A DNA stretch of 64,000 bases from Chaenocephalus aceratus (taxonomy: Eukaryota; Chordata; Actinopteri; Perciformes; Channichthyidae): contig CM043797.1 of NCBI GenBank assembly GCA_023974075.1, positions 30,659,023 to 30,723,022 of the forward strand, in the 5' to 3' direction. Every line of letters starts with the position of its first letter. Positions within the stretch are counted from its first letter, which is position 1. The notes beneath the pieces were generated by a model that was given only the letters and a program-made list of their open reading frames with translations, did not search any database and was not told the origin of the DNA. Both the position numbers and the translations under genes were made by a program. Below, one piece after another: positions 1-39,282 of the stretch.

Positions 1-1220
1 ACCTACATTTGTAAAAAGGAGCTGTTTTTCCCTGCTCCTGGTAGGCTATTTGTGGTAAGCTAAGCTAACAGCTAGTTTCATATTTACCATACAGACAAGA
101 GCGTAGTATTAATCTTCTCATCTGTTACTCAGCAGATAAACTCATATGTGGGTTCCCCACTATGTAAACCAACTAATATTTTCAGATCTACAATTCACCA
201 GCTAATGCTTAAAGTTAACGTGTTAACATGTTGGCAGGACATAGCTACTGATGAATCTGAGTAAAAAAACGTCACATAACAGTTATTATTTTACCATTGG
301 TGTTTATTTTTAAAATCACTCAATTTGTTCCACTTGAGGATAACAAGGGAGTAACAGGATGCTCAATTAACAGTAGGTTTGGTGCTTTGCTTTTTAGCTC
401 ATTTTACATACTGGCCAGCAAAATGCGAGATAGCATTGAAGATGATGTTTTTTGATCACGCTCTGTCTGCTGTTGCCACCCCCTCATTGTGGGTTTCAAA
501 TCTAAGAGCTGAATTATTTTACAAATTGATGTTGAGAGTCGGATTTACTTATTTTCAGCTGAATTAAGGGTTTCATAGTCCAGAAAAACTGCACCTGCAG
601 CACTCTTCAAACGACAGACGGCTATGAAGTGTTATTAGTGAGCCATGTCTTTTCACAGGTCACTCTGCTCTGTTACTGAGTTTTTACTTGGTTCAAAGTC
701 TTGGTCTTAGCCTACTTTTGTCCCTTTCTCTCCTTATGCTGTATTTATGCCTCTCCTTCAGTGGATGTCACATTCTCATTTCCTCTCCTCTGCCCATCTC
801 ATTTCCCCGTCTCTCTTTATTCAGGTGTTTTCTTCAAACTTTCTCTTTGCCTATCTTCTTCTCAGCCTCCACTCGAAGTGCCTCAGCTCTCATCCCGTAC
901 AAGCCTCCAAACAGACTAACAGTCATGCAGCTCTCCTATCTCAATATAATGAGATTGGGAGAGCCCAAATTGAAAGAAGCCATTTTCTACAGCTGTCAAC
1001 TTATTATCGGGAGGGGACCGACTCATTCGCTCAGGGAGTGGAGGAGAGAGGAGGTGATGGAGTGATGGAAGAGAGCAGGTTTGAAGTGAGAAGTCAAGGG
1101 GGGGAGGGGGCTCAGGGGTGAGCTGTTTAACATTTTGAAACATTTTTTCCTTCTCTTTGTTAGATTATTTCAGTTTGGTCACTAGTGGAGCCTTGAAGTC
1201 CAATTATTTTATTATATAGT

Positions 1221-1385
1221 TCTTCTTTCTCGTCTTCTTCTTCTTCTTCTTCTTCTTCTTCTTCTTCGTCTTCTTCTTCTTCTTCTTCTTCTTCTTCTTC
1301 TTCTTCTTCTTCTTCTTCTTCTTCTTCTTCTTCTCTTCTTCTTCTTCTTCTTCTTCTTCTTCTTCTTCTTCTTCTTCTTCTTCTT

Positions 1386-1415
<30 letters not shown>
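1221..1415. repeat. (CTT)n polypyrimidine microsatellite
   Basis: About 190 bases of almost pure TTC/CTT with a few interruptions (CGT, TCTC). One strand is pure pyrimidine, so it could form triplex (H-) DNA. The Arg/Glu-only open frame across it is an artefact of the repeat. Confidence 0.97.
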
Positions 1416-1416
<1 letters not shown>

Positions 1417-1440
1417 TTTCAACAAACAGTTTGTCTCTCA

Positions 1441-1560
1441 ATAACTTCAGCATACTTTCAGCTACAGAAACCATTTAAATATCAAAATATTCAGCCTTTT
1501 CAGCACATGATGGGAAACCTTTTTCAAAATATTTTATACTTTTTTGAAATATTCAGCTTT
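1441..1560. repeat. dispersed repeat module, copy 1
   Basis: The phrase tactttcagctacagaaacc followed by an AT-rich stretch ending in attcagc recurs near 2450-2505, and more loosely near 2690-2760. This suggests a degenerate tandem or transposon-derived unit. I cannot name the family. Confidence 0.5.
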
Positions 1561-2435
1561 TTAAACTATTTTTTAAAAATGCAACTCAATAGAGTGCCAC
1601 AGTGACGCGTTGACACAAATTAAATCTATCGATCATAAATCTATCGATTAGATTTATGATTTGAAAATGATAAAAGTTTGATCACAAAAGCAGAGTGGAG
1701 GAGAGCTTGAAATTCGCCCCAAAAATGTTTTAAAACTGCCATAACTCCCAAACCCAACACTCCTTGGACATCATTTTTCATATAAAATGTAGGAAAAACC
1801 TCTCCTAGGTTGAAAAAAAAAAATTAAACAAAATGCCTGTTGAGGGCATGAAGTGACAAAAACGTTCAACATGTCTCCATTAAGGCCCATTGTAAATTCA
1901 GACTGATCTTTCCTCAGAGCACTAGCCGTAGACCTTTAGTTAATTTGCAAAAAAGCCACATGATTGAACCGAAAGTACAGAAAAAACAGAATGAGACGCT
2001 CTTTAGGGTCCTGAGATGCTCCACGCGTTGACATTTCACCGATAGCTGCTACGGTTCTTCAACAAAACATTCATATGTAAGAGGTTTATCTCTCATTCAG
2101 ATCAATGGAAAGGCTCTCCTCTCACAGATCACTGCACATCACCATGGAAACCTTTGATCTCTGGGCTCACACACAGGTGTTATGATTAGGTGCTCAGCAA
2201 ACAAACACTGACAAACAAACTGGACTTTAACAGACTCTCAGCCTATTCTTTTCTGTCTGATGGAGACTTCATACTGACTTCAACATGTTCCACATAATTA
2301 TTTTATACATTATTGGTGACATATGGTTTTAGTCAAAAAGTTTGCAGTTAAAATATTCTGCTGCTTTCTCAAGCCTTTTTACTTTATTTTCTCTTCTTAA
2401 TACACATTCATTCACTACTACTTACATTTAATATC

Positions 2436-2510
2436 TAACTCCTTCAGCCTACTTTCAGCTACAGAAACCATTCAACTATTAAATGATTCAGCTATTTCAG
2501 GACATTCAGG
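2436..2510. repeat. dispersed repeat module, copy 2
   Basis: Shares the core tactttcagctacagaaacc plus a following ttcaactatt...gattcagc with the module at 1441. A weaker third version follows at about 2690-2760 (agagaccattcaaatac, attcagctttttc). Confidence 0.5.
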
Positions 2511-4218
2511 CTATACATTTTGTTGTTTATACCTTTTTTAAACCTTTTCTTTTAAATATTAAGCTTCTTCACTATTTGTCCTACTCTTCCAGTTTAACAT
2601 TTCACTTTTCAACAAAGTCATTGCAATGCATTTGAGCTGTAACAATTTTGATTCAAATAATTTCACTTCTCTAAATTTCTCCGCTAAGTTCAGCAACACA
2701 CTTACTTGGTTTTTGTAGCTAAAAGCAGAGACCATTCAAATACAAATATTCAGCTTTTTCTGCATTTTTAGCTAAATTCAGCAACAAATGTACACAGTTT
2801 ACAGCATTCACACGCATTTTCAGCAGGACATTTCTAGTTCATTATGTTCCTCTTAATATTCAAAATCCAGCATGAAGTGCTTTGTGGACATGAGTGTTCA
2901 TTCTCCCTCCACACAACTATTTACTGCTTTAAAATTCAGGGATATATAGGTGTTGCTTTTATCCGCAGTGCCTTTGGATGTATCCTCAACAGGCATCCAT
3001 TATGCGCTTTGTCATTCCTATACAACAAGGGAGGTCAATGGAACTGCACTTGAGCAAAGTGAAAAGAGCTAAGGAAAAGTTCTGATGACGCACTTCCAAC
3101 TTAACAAAACAATTGGTTATATAGCCGAATGCAGGCAGTAAGATGCACAGAAACATCTGAAGCATAAGGCCAACACTAAAAAATGTAAGCACAGCACATA
3201 TTGATGCCCCAAACAAATCCTTTAATTGTCACTTGTCCAGTAATGGCCCGCAAGGTTGTAGAACTTGTTTAGGAGATAGAATTTGTCCTGATTTTCAATC
3301 AGGACGGTCAGCTTTAATCAAGTCCAGTCAATACTTTTGTTTGAGAGGCTTGTTAAAAAGACATATTTCTAAACAAGATCACTCTGCTCAAAGACCATTA
3401 TGTGCTCTGTTTGTATGTTTTTACAGAGCACTTCGATTTGATGTTGTGACAGATTTCATTAGAAACCTAAGCCGAGGAGGCTTTGGTTGTTTTTTCCTGT
3501 TAACGATATCCCAAAAACAACTTCAGTTAAATTTGTTCCAAATGTAAGGCTTGGGCCCAGGGACTGATTTCATGCAGATAACACTAATACACAATCAGTT
3601 TCTTTTAACCATTTTGTGCCTGTAAAAGAAAACTATTTTCCTCATTTCTAATATTATAAACAATCCATCAGTATACATCTTCAATTTTAAATGATTGCAA
3701 ACTGATTTTTAAAGGAACATATTTAATTAAATCATGAAAAACTGTTATTAAACTATTTTGATCACGTTCACCATTCAATTTCATTTCTGGTGATAGAGAT
3801 TGGGAAAAGCACTTGTGGTCACTGAGCTTTGTGAAGTCTCATACACGTCGTCAAGTGATGTCAATTGAGTCAGCATCTGTTGGGGCTGAATGCTACAGGT
3901 TTGAAAAATGTTCTGGGGTTTGGAACTAGAAAGAAGTAAGATTCCCAGACCTCGACGCCTGATCCTCATTCCTGCGGGATGACCAAGGCTACCATAACAC
4001 AATAAAATGTACAACTGAACTGTCAGCAATCAAGTTTATTTGTGGGTAGTTTAGGCACAGGGTTTGGACAGGGAAGAAGAACAAAATGTGACGATATCTT
4101 TGGTTCTGCTGTTTGATTTGGACCTTTTCCTATTTTTAAACTGTCCATTGAGAGTCTGACAATCGGCTGCACTGTTTTTGTGAGGTTGTCCCAGCACGGT
4201 AGTTCTATGCATGCATGG

Positions 4219-4251
<33 letters not shown>

Positions 4252-4586
4252 ATTGTGTATAGTCGTAGTTTTGTGTGTCGTGTATCTACCTTCTGTACAG
4301 CAGAGTGACCTTGATTCTGCACTCAGCAGGAAGACACTAGAGAGGAGTGATTAACAGGAAAGAGACAAAGCGATGAAAGAGAAGTGCGAAGAAGGAGGAA
4401 CAAATTTACAAAAAAAGTGTAGCAAGACATGAACAGAGTGTGAAAGTTAAACATGCAACAACAACTAATCAGACCGAGAGAGTGAAGGAAAGATTTTGAG
4501 AAATACTGTGAAGAGAGAGGAAGTAGTGTGGAGTGGAGGAGTGACTCACCACACATCTATTGTTTTTTTTCTGCTTCTCCCTACAG

Positions 4587-4616
4587 GCAATCTGGAGGTG
4601 CAGTCATCAAGAACAG
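4587..4616 (+). CDS. dpf1: candidate 30-nt upstream coding exon of dpf1
   Basis: The stretch has a strong acceptor (ctgcttctccctacag) and a strong donor (gtaaga). Joined to the exon at 5803 in the phase that exon needs, it is open and reads QSGGAVIKNS running into LGEEFY. That loosely resembles the d4 N-terminus just before LGE (a VI followed by a short linker). It would start one base into a codon, so a further upstream exon with the ATG would be required. Known vertebrate DPF1 starts have no such split as far as I recall, so it may instead be a chance splice-site pair or an untranslated/alternative exon. Confidence 0.35.
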
Positions 4617-4889
4617 GTAAGAGGGGGGGAAGAGAAATGAGAGGGAGGATGGGGGGGCTGGAGTTGAGGGAGGGAGGAAAAACGACAAGAATATTACACT
4701 GAATATTAATCAAACTCTCACTTGTACAGGTGAGAAGACACAGTCCTTGCATTGTCATCGGTGAAGAATGTGTTACTGTACTGCATGTGTGTGTGTGTGT
4801 GTGACTGTGTGGGGTTTTAACAGTGTGTCAGCTCATCTGCTGTGACCCAGGTTAATAGGACTGCACCATCACGCACGCACACTCAATCC

Positions 4890-5089
<200 letters not shown>

Positions 5090-5204
5090 AAAACGACCCA
5101 CGACTGACCGCTCAATGCCCCTTTTGACTTACACACATGCACGTACCCCAAGAGGCAACCTCTGTCTCTGTAAAGTGAAGCAAATGAGGAGGTGAATGCT
5201 TCGT

Positions 5205-5440
5205 AGGTTCTTTCTAATGGTCAACAGGGGGAAACTCCACTGGAAAAGACTCACTTCTCACTTGATTTATTACCTTAGAAAACATTTGACAAATACATTT
5301 ATCGGCCTACTCGCTACTTTCAAGTCCTCTTAAGTACAGCATGATGTTAATTGACTAAATTATAGTCCCATTCAGAGTAAAATAGGCAATACAACATGAT
5401 ATGACTTGGGGTGTGTTTACCTTGTGATTGACAGGCCTCC
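5205..5440. repeat. degenerate dispersed fish repeat, copy 1
   Basis: Alignable by eye with 23325-23510: both contain a 'cttctcacttgatttatt'-like block (degenerate in the other copy), then a tcaagtc...aatacagcatgatgtt block and a gtcccattcagag block. This looks like an old dispersed element; the family is not identified. Confidence 0.45.
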
Positions 5441-5802
5441 AGATGGAGTTGTCCGTGTTATTGTCTCAGAACTTTAACCCTTGCTGTCTGGCATTATAAC
5501 TTTAAATTCTTTCAAACTATGTTTTCAGTTTATACAAGTATAATTGTAGCATTTTAGCACTTCCTTCTTGTATCACTTCTGATTCAAAAAATAAACAAAT
5601 GGCAACAGCCAAACTATGATGAAGATGGTCTAGACACTGAACTCGAGGCTTCAAACCATAGTCTAAATAAAACACAAGCATGCCTTGCTGTTGGCATCCT
5701 GTTGTATTCCCTCTTTGTTATTCACCTTTGCTACCTTCACTATCTCTGTCTATCCCTCTGCTATTCTCCCTTCACCTCCCCTTCCCCTGTTTTCTCTCTC
5801 AG

Positions 5803-33166
<27,364 letters not shown>

Positions 33167-35709
33167 TCCGCGGAGCTGCACCTCATCCTCTCGGCCCTTC
33201 ATCCTCCCTCTCCCAAATCACCTCTTCGTCGTCCCCTCTCTGTGCCTCAGCTGCCCCCTCCTTCTCCTCTGATCCAGTCGCCGCCACTTTGTCTACAATC
33301 CGTCCCAGTGACCTCTGACACGACTGAGCACACAGCAGCATCCACAGCGTTCCTGAACGTCTCTCCAGTGGCAAACCGACCTCCGTCCTTTAGTGTCACT
33401 CACATTCCCCGATGCTTGACCTGAAACCCCCCTCCCTGCCTTTTTTCTGCTCTGCTCAACAGAGGAATTCATCAGCTATCAATAAGTTAGCTAGCAAGAC
33501 ACACACTCCAGCCTGCCAAGGGCACTTCAGAGGCATACTGCTCCACAGAAACGCTCTTAAGGGCCCTCGGATGAGCCCTAATGATCTTCAGCTGCAACTC
33601 AGTCAAGGAGTGAGAGAGAATTAATAACATGGATAGGTGTTAGGTCAAGGACAGGGCTTGGAAGACCCTGGATAACCATGGACCAGTAGGTTCCATTGCT
33701 GTGAAATATACACCTAACCAAAATGTATTTTCCTCCCGATGTCCCATTCCATGTACAGCAGAGATGAGACGCTCGACTCTGCACCGCTATTTGTCGGCAG
33801 GGCTGGCTGCCCTGTGCAGTTTCAAAGGGAGGGGAATTGTACAGAATTCTGACTGGTTCTCCATCTTCACACTTTTCAAAACTCCCCTCACTGAAAAACA
33901 ATGAGCATCAGGTCAGGAACTCGAACCATCTTTGACCTCACCGCATCTTCTCTCTTTGCATGGGGTTTCCTCAAATGAATGATGCATTTTGGGATTGACA
34001 CTGAAGGTTTTTATTGTGTTAGGATGTTATCCTCAGATGAGAGGAGGGATGGATTTTTTTCTCAAATCAGCTATCTCTGATCAAACAGTATATTTAAAAT
34101 GACAATTTAGACTAAGCATCTCTCACAAATCCCTGACCTGACCTTTAATCACCCTTCCTTTCTATGAAACCATGACTGTGAAGCCAACGCGAGACTGTGT
34201 GCTTGGTGTGTATTATCTGTGTGTTAAGAATGTAGGATTGATGTGTGGACAATGCAGAACTTCGTTTGGCCCATGGCGAGGCCTAAAACATATTTTTTAT
34301 GATTCCTTTTTTATTTATTATTTTCAATTGCATGTCGTTATTTCCAATTGCTTTAAATACTTTAAATTGAAATTGAAAAGAAAGCACACTTAATTCGCAA
34401 TAATGTGTTTGTGATATGAACTATTTTGGCCAAACTGTGTCGGTTTTAAACTCTGTGTGTGCCTGTGTGTCTGTTTGTATGAGTTTATCTGAGCAGAAGA
34501 GTAATTGTAGCCAGTTTCATACTGGGTGGCATCTGTGAGGGTATTTGGGTAGCACGGACGTTATGTGAATGTAAGGGAAAACCCAGCATTAACATGTTCT
34601 GAAAGATGTGGGAAAAAGTAATAGTTAAGTCAGCACTGATGTCCTGAGTCAAGACCAGCAAGTGTTGAAGACTTCACTTGTTTGGATACCAAAATCATAA
34701 TTCAAAAGACATGTTAAAGTTTTACGGCCACACTATTACTTGGCAGAAAACTCACGAAGGCCCGCCCAACAAAAAGTCCAACATTAAACTCCTCGTTAAC
34801 AATCCTTAATTGTCGCCTTTCCCTTTGTTTTCTACAGATTAATCAAATTAAATATATTTCAGAGACTATAAGAAGGGCTGGTAGATTGATTTTGTTATCA
34901 TCGGACAGAGTCAGTCTAGCAGTTTCCGCTGCTTCCAGTCTTAGAGCTAATGCCTATGAACACCTGGCCAAATGTTACGCCATCTGAAATCATTAACATC
35001 ATAGCATATGCTTTTGATTTATTCCTACGAATACTTCTTAAATGTAAATCTCTTTTTGTCCTTTCTCTTTCACAACCCTCTTAATTGTACTACATCGCAT
35101 TTAGTTCAACAAGTCTTTGATTAATACGAAATCATCACACTGTGTCCAGTGTCCAAAAATTCGGCCATCTGCTACGTTAGAATCTAGTATAATGAATCAG
35201 CGTTTGAAGGTCAAGCTTCAGTGTTAAGGCTGAGTTGTCATCATTTGGATTTATCAGGTAAACCAGTCAGCATGTCAATATATGAGGAACATAATTTTCT
35301 TCTAAGTGTTATCCTCAACTAGTTACCTGGTCTTCTCAAGGCAACTTTAATGGGCACAAATAATGCTGAAGTGAAAGTGCTGATTTGGGAGTATGTTTGC
35401 AACATTTCTGAACTGTTTGAAAGGGAAGGTTTCCATCCAAGGATGTGTTAGCTTTAAGATTGGAACAATGTAAATAGGGCAACTAAGGCAACTAATCGCC
35501 ATTTCATACAGTATTTCATATTCTTGTGTACATAAAGAAAGTATGAAAATTCAGTTGTTTTGAATGAACATTTCATTTTAATGCTGCATCACGTCTCTAA
35601 ATGGAAACTAGCAAGATCAGATGGCTTGTGGGAATCTACCTGACCTGGAATTGTGTTTGCCCTCTGATACAGAAAGACGTTAGGTGCAAATACTGTGCTA
35701 CGCCCAAAC

Positions 35710-36101
35710 TTAAAGGTAGGGTAGGTAAGAATGGAGAAACCAGCTCGGGTGCGCTAGAATTTGAAAGTAGGCAGCCGAAAAAAATCTGCCTCTTCCTTCA
35801 GACTTCCTTACAGAGCCCCTCCTCCAACACACACGAACGTGCACATGACCAATGAGGGCACGATATAAGTTTTTGCACGAGATGGAAGGCTGACAGGCAG
35901 GTAGGCCATCCAGTTATTTTAGCCGGGCCGGCTAATATGATTGGTCGTGCTTTTTACAGTACCACGGCTTCCACAGATGACATTTTTTTATGTATTTATT
36001 GTCAAAGCATTTAAGATATTCATTGCTATCGGGATGTTAAGAGCATTCCATGGAATATAACAAAAAGTGTTTCTGAAGTGAATTACCTACCCCACCTTTA
36101 A
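35710..36101. mobile_element. TTAA-flanked MITE (piggyBac-like), copy 1
   Basis: Inverted ends TTAAAGGTAGGGTAGGTAA and TTACCTACCCCACCTTTAA, 392 bp, no coding capacity. The TTAA at each border fits piggyBac-type target duplication. The same family occurs inverted at 47630-48020 inside the nuclease gene. Confidence 0.83.
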
Positions 36102-36283
36102 TGTGACTTCACTGATGCATGAATGACACCTGAAATGTTACTGATTTTATATTTTGATATTGTCAGAATTGCTTTTTTAAATTATGATGAAAATGAACCT
36201 TCAACTTATCTTAATTAGTTTGTTTGCTTTGTCATATGTTACTATTCACATTTTGCACAGTGTGGCTGCACTGTTATGCCTCT

Positions 36284-36403
<120 letters not shown>

Positions 36404-38414
36404 CCACAAACCAAAATAGTGAATTATTATTATTTTGTAGACATTTTGTTTGTCTCAGTGGAACCACTTCCATGGCCCAGTACTGCTTGAGGATTTGAAT
36501 GCCGTGTACAGATGGCAACAACAGAGTACTTAAGTGTGCACATTTTACACAAGGCACTTGGATAAGCAAGAATGCTGATAGCCATTATACAGTGTGTTTA
36601 GTCAGTGCTATAAAACCAGTAGTATCAAATCAAAGAAATCTTTATTTCCATTAACCAATCAAAGCATTTAGACTTGAAGTGTGTTTGAGTGGAAACAGTT
36701 TGGTGATGAAATGTTTATGATGATCTTCAATCGATAATAGAAATGTTTGTGTGGTGTTTGGTGATGATGTTGATGGTGACAGAAAAGCCTTTAATTGGGA
36801 GCTTTCCATGCACTTAATAGGAAAAGCTTGGTGGAGTCAAACTCATTTTGGGGAAGGGAGGGGAAGCCATGGTGTTTATTTGGAAGGGTGAGTAACAGTG
36901 TGGTCATTAAATGAAACTTGAGCCTTTCCTTTGTACAAATGGAAGCTGTTGGTGATGATGGGGTTGTCAGGGTTCAAACAAAGCAGCCCCAAAAACCTCC
37001 ATGACTCGATTTTACGCCATTACCCCAACCTCCCCCCGTTACAGGCTGTAGGTGTGGCTCGAATAGAAGGTTGGGACACTCTAGGCCTCTCTTGTATATT
37101 GTCGTCGTGTGATCTTGCTTGCACTTTCATGTTTCATTTCCCAAAAATAAGAAACTAATTGTAAGTATGTGTGTGAGTGCAGGTGCACTTTTTTTATTTT
37201 TGATCTTTAAATTTTTTCAACGTGATTGTCTATTATAACAACACTGGATAAAGATGAGTTTTTAATTTTAATTTTTTACCTTGAGAGGAAGATGATATCT
37301 TCTTGGACATTTTCTAGCCCGCGCCCCGCCCCCCCCCCTCCCCTCTCTTTCTCTGTCTGGTACCTGGGAATCCTTTGAAAATGTGGACTGTGACCGCATT
37401 GCTGTCATCACTGCTGTCAGTCATTCCCTGTGAATTAATCCGACTTTCTCAATTTACCCAGTTTTATTTCTCTCTTCCCTTGACTCATTTATTTTCAATT
37501 AAAAAGATGAGATTGAAAAATGTGTTGATTGTTATTGTTGTTATTTTGTGTGAGTGTGTATATTTGTGTTTCTGTTGTATAAATTACTCAATATTTATGT
37601 GATTTTGGAGAATAAGTTTGTCCGTCTAGTCGTCTGCATTGTTGCATTTAACTTTTTTATTCCAGGTAAGGAAGACTTTGCAGCCGAGGCCAACACCAGC
37701 CATTTTCTCCTCTTTACATTCTACAGATAATAATCTATCAAAGCAGTGCGTTTAGGACATTAACTCTTAATAACTCATTATCATTTCCAATTACCTCTTG
37801 TGGCTTAAATTAATTCACTAGAATCCTTCATTTTCTTTTGTGCGACGCACTCCACACATATTCTAACCCTTTCATGTGTTTGAAAAAGGAATAAATTGGC
37901 TCTGAATTGACAAAAGAATAAGGTACAGCATTGTTTTCCTTCTTTAGCTGGCCTGAAAAGCTGCGGAACGGGGACAAAAGAGCCCCATAGTCCACAATTG
38001 TTTTCGAACAACACTGCAGAAGAGAATACACTTAGCTATTCAGGGCAGGTACAGTTTTGCTATTTGTGATGTATTCCTGGAGATGAGACATTCATCATAG
38101 CTGCTATGTTGGCCAGACCTGGCTGAGCAACAGCAGCAGGGTGAAGTCAAGCTGATCAACAATTCCATTTTTCCCCCTCTCTTGCCTGCTTCCTCTCAGA
38201 AGCCAGAAAACCAAAACATAGTGCACACTCGGTTCCTTGGGGGAATATAGGTATTTTTAACAATATACTCCGAAAAACCAATTCCTCCATCCATCCTTTG
38301 GCAGAGCTCCAACCTTATCCGAAATCCTGCACTACTCCCCCAACCACCGCCCTCCTGTGCATACAGAAACCCACACACACAAAAGCCCTGTGCCACACAC
38401 ACTCAGACATGCGT

Positions 38415-38578
<164 letters not shown>

Positions 38579-38656
38579 CCTAGAGCCCCCATCTTCTTAT
38601 GAGCTTCATTACTCTGACCCCAGTCTCCCTTTCATATCTCAGAGGATGTTTATGCA

Positions 38657-38659
<3 letters not shown>

Positions 38660-38706
<47 letters not shown>
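38660..38706. repeat. (TG)n microsatellite
   Basis: A pure TG run in the opposite sense to the CA array just upstream. The pair could form a cruciform or hairpin. Confidence 0.94.
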
Positions 38707-38708
<2 letters not shown>

Positions 38709-38828
38709 CACGTAATACAATGTGTATGGATAGTTAGGCCCAGAGAAAGCACAGGTGTGTTTATGTGTGTATCATGTGCGTGCATGTGTATACTGTATGC
38801 CAATGTGAGAGTACTGTACTTTGTGTAA

Positions 38829-38829
<1 letters not shown>

Positions 38830-38890
<61 letters not shown>
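38830..38890. repeat. (TG)n microsatellite
   Basis: A pure TG run of about 30 units. Confidence 0.94.
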
Positions 38891-38892
<2 letters not shown>

Positions 38893-39210
38893 GACTTCCC
38901 AGCCAATTACCACATCTCCCAGACAGACTGAGACTGCCTGGGCCCTGCCAGCCAATCAGAGAGGGTCTGCGCACTGTCGGGCCGGAGGTGGTTGCTATGG
39001 TAACCACGAGGCCTGTTTGCATGGTGGATGATGGAAGAGTGATGGATTACAGTAATGGGATGGAGGGAGAGAGAGCGAGGGAAGGGGGGAGATAGGGAAG
39101 AAAGGTGGAAGACAGAAGGAGGTAAGACAAGAAAGGGGTGAGGATAGGAGAAGGATAAAGAGAGAGAGAGAAAGGGGAGAGGGAAGGAAGGGGCATTGGG
39201 TGGCGGTGGT

Positions 39211-39282
39211 GAGGAGGAGGAGGAGGAGGAGGAGGAGGAGGAGGAGGAGGAGGAGGAGGAGGAGGAGGAGGAGGAGGAGGAA
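39211..39282. repeat. (GAG)n trinucleotide repeat
   Basis: About 24 GAG/GGA units in a longer purine-rich stretch (39060-39295). The Leu/Pro-rich open frame on the opposite strand is compositional. Confidence 0.95.

Larger units (their letters stand above)
1..4586. other. upstream/intronic sequence with repeats, no gene seen
   Basis: AT-rich sequence with no reading frame that resembles a protein. It holds a (CTT)n tract, related repeat modules near 1441, 2442 and 2690, and a short TG run near 4218-4250. If dpf1 starts further upstream this is its first intron. Confidence 0.5.

Noticed and set aside
1160..1474. Arg/Glu-rich open frame
   Set aside because: Encoded by the (CTT)n microsatellite and has no other sequence features.
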